Shown here: piece after piece, positions 1-4,823 of the stretch
How the letters are laid out: the number at the start of each line of letters is the position of its first letter
How positions within the stretch are numbered: position 1 is the first letter of the stretch
From: Acidobacteriota bacterium
GTDB lineage: Bacteria > Acidobacteriota > Terriglobia > Terriglobales > Acidobacteriaceae
NCBI GenBank assembly: GCA_021809235.1
Contig: JAKBAG010000149.1
Location: 1 to 7,648, forward strand
Length of the DNA stretch: 7,648 bases
Direction: 5' to 3'
Translations under genes and position numbers: made by a program
The notes under the pieces: generated by a model
Told to the model about the DNA's origin: nothing
The model's database searches: none
What the model saw: the letters and a program-made list of their open reading frames with translations, nothing else

Positions 1-109
1 GAACAGTGTATCGATGCGGTCCGGCTGGCATGGACGCCCGGCCCATTCACGGCTTCCGGTAAGAAACAATTTCCGCCCCTTGACCGTCCATAGGGTAAGG
101 CGTAACGCT

Positions 110-121
110 GGAACCTGTTCC
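110..121. promoter_or_regulatory. Operator-like 12-bp palindrome
   Basis: Two perfect 5-base arms, GGAAC and GTTCC, flank a 2-base centre (CT). A second, shorter inverted repeat, CCTG-tctg-CAGG, follows at 124-135. Paired compact palindromes about 225 bases upstream of an efflux operon suggest a binding site for a dimeric regulator, but the sequence matches no operator I can name. The GGAAC arm resembles the -35 element of ECF sigma factor promoters, but I see no -10 partner at the expected distance. A chance occurrence is quite possible. Confidence 0.3.
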
Positions 122-186
122 CGCCTGTCTGCAGGTGCCGCAGCAATCTGGCACCGCCGCAGTCGGCAACGCTGTAGCCTGATTTC

Positions 187-206
187 CAGGTCCAGTCCCG
201 GACCTG
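187..206. repeat. Inverted repeat / hairpin in the leader
   Basis: Perfect 7-base arms, CAGGTCC (187-193) and GGACCTG (200-206), are separated by a 6-base loop, AGTCCC. In RNA this forms a GC-rich stem-loop. No T-run follows, so it is not a standard intrinsic terminator. It could be a leader RNA structure, a regulator binding site, or the terminator-like end of an upstream transcript that works without a U-tract. The fold is seen directly; its role is inferred. Confidence 0.4.
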
Positions 207-222
207 CATTCCCAGGGGAGAT

Positions 223-240
223 GCCCGACCGTCTGTCGGC
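223..240. repeat. Short hairpin in the leader
   Basis: Arms CCGAC (225-229) and GTCGG (235-239) enclose a 5-base loop. The flanking G223 and C240 could extend the stem with one bulged base. It lies 17 bases after the larger hairpin at 187-206, immediately after a purine-rich AGGGGAG (214-220). It is weak on its own, but together with the neighbouring inverted repeats it adds to the impression of a structured leader. Confidence 0.25.
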
Positions 241-345
241 AAACTCCTTGTTGCTGCTTTCCTTCCGGTGCCGTATCGGCCCCGTGTTTTCGATGTTGTA
301 CCCACAAATCTCGCAAGAAATGGATCACTCGCCGTGTCTGAGCCG

Positions 346-1689
346 ATGATGACCTCGCAAGATCAGGACGCCCCCCGGAAATCCGGCTGGATGCGCCCCA
401 TTGTTTACATCCTTCTTCTGGCGCTGGTTGCCGCCGGTGTCTGGCGCGTTTATCAAAACCGCAAGCTGGCCGCCCAGCAGATGGCCCGGCAGGCCGATGC
501 GCTGCTCAGCCGACCGGTGCCCGTGCAGGTCACTCCGGTCGTGCAGAAGCCCATGCCCATCTATCTCTCGGCTCTTGGCACCGTGACGCCCTACTACAGC
601 GTCACGGTCAAGGCTCGCGTCAGCGGCCAGCTGAACCGCGTCAATTTCACCGAAGGCCAGACCGTCCACGAAGGGCAGACCATCCTCCTCGTCGATCCGC
701 TTCCCTACAAGGCAGCGCTGGACCAGGCCAAAGGAACGCTCATCCATGACCAGGCTCTGCTCAAGGATGCTCAGGCCGAGTACCGACGTTACAAGGCGCT
801 CTATGAGGCCGGTGTCGTCTCCAAGGAGCAGCTCGATCTTGAGCTTGCCACGCAGGGCCAGTATGAGGGCGCCATCGCCTCCGACAAGGCCGCCGTCGAA
901 AACGCCCAGCTTCAGTTGAACTGGTGCACCGTCCAGTCGCCCATCACCGGCAAGATCGGCCTCCGCCTGGTCGATCCAGGCAACATCATCACGGCCAACA
1001 CCACCAATCTCGTCATCATCAACCAGATGCAGCCCATCGCCGTCTACTTCACCCTGCCGGAGAATCAGCTGCCTCAGGTCTTCAGCCTTTTGCGCGACCA
1101 TCGCACCCTCATCGCCGACGCCTATGACCGCAGCGACACCACCCTCCTGACCAGTGGCAAACTGCTGACCGCCGACAACCAGATCGATACCACCACCGGC
1201 ACCGACCGCCTCAAAGCCGTCTTCGCCAACGCCAGCGAGCAGTTATTTCCCAACCAGTTCGTCAATATTCACCTTATTCTCGAGCAGCGCCCAGCGGCTC
1301 TGGTCGTGCCTTCGGCCGCCATCCAGACCGGCAATCAGGGAGCCTTCGTCTGGACCATCCAGCATGATCCGGCCACCGGCACCAACCGCGCCCGCATGAC
1401 CCCGGTCAAGGTGGCGCTCGCCGAGGGCCAGTCCACCATTCTGGACAGCGGCGTTGCACCGGGCGAGCCGGTCGTCATCGATGGAGCCGACCGCCTCCGC
1501 GCTGGCTCGCTGGTCGATCTCAGCAGCCCCCACGCTGCCCAGCAGACCATCTCCGCTGAGGGCAATCCCAACCTCAGCCCCGTCGCGCAGGGCCTCGAGC
1601 ACAGCACCCAGACCGGGCACGGGCTGGCAGCGCATGGGCATGGCGCACGCACCGGCCATGCCGACCAGAACAAGAGGATGCATCCGTGA
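346..1689 (+). CDS. mdtA: MdtA-type RND efflux periplasmic adaptor (membrane fusion protein)
   Basis: This is the periplasmic adaptor that links the inner-membrane RND pump to an outer-membrane channel. From the ATG at 346 it has 447 residues (E. coli MdtA has about 415). Visible order: a short polar N-terminus, one hydrophobic anchor at about 17-33 with no lipobox Cys, the first lipoyl half at about 84-118 ending LLVDPLPY, an alpha-helical hairpin at about 121-190 rich in Gln, Ala and Lys, and the second lipoyl half starting SPITGKIG (198-205) followed by VDPGN. A beta-barrel follows at about 230-315 (PIAVYFTLPENQLPQVF), then a membrane-proximal domain with VVPSAAIQ. The tail from 417 to 447 carries six His, which is unusual. 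Start choice: 346/349 is a tandem ATG with only a weak upstream GAG. A GTG at 334 (VSEP start) has GGA nine bases upstream and is equally possible. A GTG at 268 lacks any ribosome site and adds residues without family resemblance. The gene overlaps mdtB by four bases, which suggests coupled translation. Confidence 0.93.
   Translation: MMTSQDQDAPRKSGWMRPIVYILLLALVAAGVWRVYQNRKLAAQQMARQADALLSRPVPVQVTPVVQKPMPIYLSALGTVTPYYSVTVKARVSGQLNRVNFTEGQTVHEGQTILLVDPLPYKAALDQAKGTLIHDQALLKDAQAEYRRYKALYEAGVVSKEQLDLELATQGQYEGAIASDKAAVENAQLQLNWCTVQSPITGKIGLRLVDPGNIITANTTNLVIINQMQPIAVYFTLPENQLPQVFSLLRDHRTLIADAYDRSDTTLLTSGKLLTADNQIDTTTGTDRLKAVFANASEQLFPNQFVNIHLILEQRPAALVVPSAAIQTGNQGAFVWTIQHDPATGTNRARMTPVKVALAEGQSTILDSGVAPGEPVVIDGADRLRAGSLVDLSSPHAAQQTISAEGNPNLSPVAQGLEHSTQTGHGLAAHGHGARTGHADQNKRMHP
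1672..1678 (+). promoter_or_regulatory. Ribosome binding site for mdtB
   Basis: AAGAGGA lies inside the last codons of mdtA, seven bases before the GTG at 1686. It is a good Shine-Dalgarno match at normal spacing and supports the GTG start, whose GTGA overlaps the mdtA stop codon (1687-1689). An arrangement like this usually gives coupled translation of the two genes. Confidence 0.7.
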
Positions 1690-4600
1690 ATCCATCGCGC
1701 CCATTCATCATCCGCCCGGTTGCCACCTCGCTGCTGATGGCCGCGATTGTGCTTGCCGGCGCGGTGGGTTATAAGCAGCTTCCCGTCTCGGCCCTCCCGG
1801 AGGTGGATTATCCCATCATCGAGGTCCAGACCTTCTATCCCGGTGCCGGCCCTGCCGTCATGAGTTCCTCGGTCACCGCCCCGCTCGAGCGCCAGTTCGG
1901 GCAGATGCCCGGCCTGAAGCAGATGTCCTCCGTCAGCTCCGGCGGCGGCTCCATCATTACCCTCGAATTCGATCTCTCCGAGAACATTGACGTCGCCGAG
2001 CAGGAGGTTCAGGCCGCCATCAACGCCGCCACCAACTTCCTGCCCACCGACCTGCCCAACCCGCCCATCTACAGCAAGGTCAACCCAGCCGACGCGCCCG
2101 TCATGACCCTGGCGCTCACCTCCGATTCGCTGCCGCTCGACCAGGTCGAGGATGCTGCCGATACCAACCTCGCGCAGAAGATCTCCCAGGTCTCCGGCGT
2201 CGGTCTGGTCTCCATCGCCGGTGGCCAGAAGCCCTCCGTCCGCGTCCAGGCCAATCCCGCCCAGCTTGCCGCCTACAACCTCAGCCTCGAGGATCTCCGT
2301 ACTGCCCTGGCCAACGCCAATGTCGATCAGGCCAAAGGCACGCTCAACGGCACCCGCCAGTCCTTCACCATCGGCGCCAATGACCAGCTCCTGTCCAGCG
2401 GGGACTACAAGCCCGTCATCATCGCTTACCGCAACGGCGCACCCGTCCGCACCTCCGACGTCGCCACCGTCGTCGATGCCGCGGAAAATGCCCAGCAGGC
2501 TGCCTGGATGGGTCTGCCCGGCGTCGGCAGCCATCCGGCCGTCATCCTCAACATCCAGCGACAGCCCGGGGCCAACATCATTGCCGTCGTCGACCGCATC
2601 AAGACCCTGCTACCCCAGTTGCAGCTCAGCATGCCGGCCTCCATCCACATCCGCATCCTCACCGACCGCACCAATGTCATCCGCGCCTCGGTTGCCGATG
2701 TCCAGTTCTCGCTCATGCTCACCATCGCGCTGGTGGTCATGGTCATCTTCCTGTTCCTGCGCAATCTTTCTGCCACGATCATTCCCTCGGTTGCCGTTCC
2801 GCTTTCGCTCATCGGCACCTTCGGCGTCATGTATCTGCTTGGCTACAGCCTGAACAACCTCACGCTGATGGCTCTCACCATCTCCACCGGCTTCGTCGTC
2901 GATGACGCCATCGTGATGATCGAGAACATCTCACGCTTCCTCGAGGAAGGCGACAGCCCCATGCGCGCCGCGCTCAAGGGCAGCGAGCAGATCGGCTTCA
3001 CCATTGTCTCTCTCACCGTCTCCCTGATCGCAGTCCTCATCCCGCTGCTTTTCATGGGCGATGTCGTCGGTCGGCTCTTCCGCGAGTTTGCTGTCACCCT
3101 CGCCGTCACCATTCTTGTCTCCGCCGTCGTTTCCCTCACGCTCACGCCCATGATGTGCGCCCGCATCCTGCGCCACAAGCCAGCCGCGCAGCAGGGCGCC
3201 GTCTATCGCGCCTCCGAGCGGGTCTTCGAGTGGGTCATTGACTGGTACGGCAAAACCCTAAAGGTCGTCCTGCGGCACCAGTTCCTCACCCTGCTGGTCA
3301 CCATCGGCACGCTGGTTGCCACCATCGTGCTCTTTCTCATCGTTCCCAAAGGCTTCTTCCCCGTGCAGGACACAGGCGTCATCCTCGGCATCTCCGAAGC
3401 GCCCCAGTCCATCGCCTTTGCCGACATGGCCCGCCGCCAGCAGCAGCTTGCTGAAATCGTCCTTCAGGACCCGGCCGTCGAAAGCATCTCTTCGTTCATC
3501 GGGGTCGATGGCACCAATATGACCCTCAACAGTGGCCGCATGCAGATCAACCTCAAGCCGCTCAGCGACCGCAAAATCTCTGCCACCCAGGTCATCCAGC
3601 GCCTGCAGCCAGCTGTCAATCGCGTCCAGGGCATCCAGCTCTTTCTGCAGCCGTCCCAGGACCTCACCGTTGCCGACCGCGTGAGCCGTACCGAATTTCA
3701 ATATTCGCTCGAGGACCCGAACCCCGACGAACTGGCCACCTACACGCGCCGCATGGTCGCCGCTCTCCAGCGCCAGCCCGAGCTGCGCGATGTGGCCAGC
3801 GACCTGCAGGATCGCGGCCTCGGCGCCGAGCTGGTCATTGATCGCGACACCGCCTCCCGGCTCGGCATCGCCATGGCCGACATTGACAACACCCTCTACG
3901 ACGCCTTCGGACAGCGCCAGATCTCCATCATCTTCACCCAGCTCAACCAGTACCACGTCGTCCTTGAGGTTAGCCCCCAGTTCCAGACTGACCCGGCTGT
4001 GCTAAACGATCTCTACGTCAAGTCCGCCAACGGCACCCAGGTTCCGCTCAGCAACCTCGCCCACTGGCAGCAGACCCGTGCCCAGCTTGCCATCGGCCAT
4101 CAGGGCCAGTTCCCGGCCACCGTCATCAGCTTCAACGTCGCTCCCGGAAAGTCCCTCGGAGACGCCGTCGCCGCCACCCGTCGTGTCGAGCAGCAGATCG
4201 GTCTTCCGGCCAGCATCAACGGCGCATTCCAGGGCACTGCCGCTGCCTTCCAGGCCTCCATCTCCAATGAGCCTATCCTCATCCTCGCCGCGCTCATCAC
4301 CGTCTACATCGTCCTCGGCGTTCTCTATGAGAGCTACGTCCACCCCATCACCATCATCTCCACGCTGCCCTCGGCCGGCGTCGGAGCCATCCTTGCCCTG
4401 CTCATCACTCACACCGACTTCAGCATCATCGCCCTCATCGGCGTCATCCTGCTCATCGGCATCGTCAAAAAGAACGCCATCATGATGATCGACTTCGCAC
4501 TCGCCGCCGAGCGTACCGAGGGCAAACCGGCCACAGAAGCCATCTTCCAGGCCTGCCTGCTTCGCTTCCGTCCCATCATGATGACCACCATGGCCGCGCT

Positions 4601-4811
4601 GCTCGGCGGAGTTCCGCTGGCCTTCGGCAACGGGGTCGGCGCCGAGCTGCGCCGCCCTCTCGGCATCACGATCGTCGGTGGGCTGCTGGTCTCCCAACTG
4701 CTCACCCTTTACACCACGCCGGTCATCTATCTCTACTTCGACCGGCTCGCCCACTGGCGCGACCGCCGCCGCAAGCCCGTCCTCGGCCTTGCACCTATCT
4801 CTGCCGACTGA
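1686..4811 (+). CDS. mdtB: MdtB-type RND (HAE1 family) multidrug efflux transporter
   Basis: This is an inner-membrane proton/drug antiporter subunit of 1041 residues, close to E. coli MdtB (about 1040). Diagnostic MdtB-like segments are RPVATSLLM at the N-terminus, PVSALPEVDYP, TAPLERQFGQMPGLKQMSS, VEDAADTNLAQKISQVSGVG, PKGFFPVQDTG and GVGAELRRPLGI. The first membrane helix is at about 12-31, the first large periplasmic loop at about 32-340, helices 2-6 at about 341-490, helix 7 just before PKGFFP, the second periplasmic loop, then helices 8-12 to the C-terminus. The proton-relay residues known from AcrB are all present: Asp406 and Asp407 in helix 4 (GFVVDDA), Lys929 in helix 10 (IVKKNA), and Arg960 and Thr967 in helix 11. 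It should therefore be an active proton-translocating subunit. In E. coli, MdtB pairs with MdtC as a heterotrimer, and the following gene encodes the expected partner. The GTG start overlaps the mdtA stop and has a good ribosome site. The substrate range cannot be read from the sequence. Confidence 0.96.
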   Translation: MNPSRPFIIRPVATSLLMAAIVLAGAVGYKQLPVSALPEVDYPIIEVQTFYPGAGPAVMSSSVTAPLERQFGQMPGLKQMSSVSSGGGSIITLEFDLSENIDVAEQEVQAAINAATNFLPTDLPNPPIYSKVNPADAPVMTLALTSDSLPLDQVEDAADTNLAQKISQVSGVGLVSIAGGQKPSVRVQANPAQLAAYNLSLEDLRTALANANVDQAKGTLNGTRQSFTIGANDQLLSSGDYKPVIIAYRNGAPVRTSDVATVVDAAENAQQAAWMGLPGVGSHPAVILNIQRQPGANIIAVVDRIKTLLPQLQLSMPASIHIRILTDRTNVIRASVADVQFSLMLTIALVVMVIFLFLRNLSATIIPSVAVPLSLIGTFGVMYLLGYSLNNLTLMALTISTGFVVDDAIVMIENISRFLEEGDSPMRAALKGSEQIGFTIVSLTVSLIAVLIPLLFMGDVVGRLFREFAVTLAVTILVSAVVSLTLTPMMCARILRHKPAAQQGAVYRASERVFEWVIDWYGKTLKVVLRHQFLTLLVTIGTLVATIVLFLIVPKGFFPVQDTGVILGISEAPQSIAFADMARRQQQLAEIVLQDPAVESISSFIGVDGTNMTLNSGRMQINLKPLSDRKISATQVIQRLQPAVNRVQGIQLFLQPSQDLTVADRVSRTEFQYSLEDPNPDELATYTRRMVAALQRQPELRDVASDLQDRGLGAELVIDRDTASRLGIAMADIDNTLYDAFGQRQISIIFTQLNQYHVVLEVSPQFQTDPAVLNDLYVKSANGTQVPLSNLAHWQQTRAQLAIGHQGQFPATVISFNVAPGKSLGDAVAATRRVEQQIGLPASINGAFQGTAAAFQASISNEPILILAALITVYIVLGVLYESYVHPITIISTLPSAGVGAILALLITHTDFSIIALIGVILLIGIVKKNAIMMIDFALAAERTEGKPATEAIFQACLLRFRPIMMTTMAALLGGVPLAFGNGVGAELRRPLGITIVGGLLVSQLLTLYTTPVIYLYFDRLAHWRDRRRKPVLGLAPISAD

Positions 4812-4815
4812 GGGA
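4811..4815 (+). promoter_or_regulatory. Ribosome binding site for mdtC
   Basis: AGGGA begins on the last base of the mdtB stop codon and sits eight bases before the ATG at 4824. This fixes the mdtC start and leaves a 12-base gap between the genes, with no room for a separate promoter or terminator. Confidence 0.65.
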
Positions 4816-4823
4816 CGAATCCG

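Larger units (their letters stand above)
1..345. other. Non-coding leader / intergenic region upstream of the efflux operon
   Basis: This stretch lacks a convincing gene. The reading frames that stay open across it (+ strand from 14, - strand 47-328) encode Arg/Ser/Cys-rich low-quality peptides with no recognisable domain, and base composition is visibly less GC-biased than in the following genes. It contains several short inverted repeats (110-121, 124-135, 187-206, 223-240), described separately, which fit an operon control region. The first 93 bases are open in frame 1 and end in TAG at 91-93, so they could be the last 30 codons of an upstream gene, but the peptide is not recognisable. No strong sigma-70 promoter is visible. 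The promoter of the operon is inferred to lie here because nothing else separates it from upstream DNA. Confidence 0.6.

Noticed and set aside
1..93. C-terminal end of an upstream gene in frame 1, stopping at TAG 91-93
   Set aside because: Only 30 codons are visible, the peptide matches no family I recognise, and such an open stretch is expected by chance in GC-rich DNA. It remains possible.
80..108. Sigma-70 promoter: TTGACC at 80-85 with TAACGC 17 bases later
   Set aside because: The -35 hexamer is good but the -10 candidate matches TATAAT at only its first two positions, so the pair is not convincing.
110..131. ECF sigma factor promoter using GGAAC at 110-114
   Set aside because: The only nearby -10-like GTCTG (127-131) is about 12 bases away, too close for the usual 16-17 base spacing.
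14..349. A 111-codon + strand protein in the leader
   Set aside because: It is Arg/Ser-rich with no domain and no ribosome site at its start. Only its last 42 codons are considered, as a weak leader ORF.
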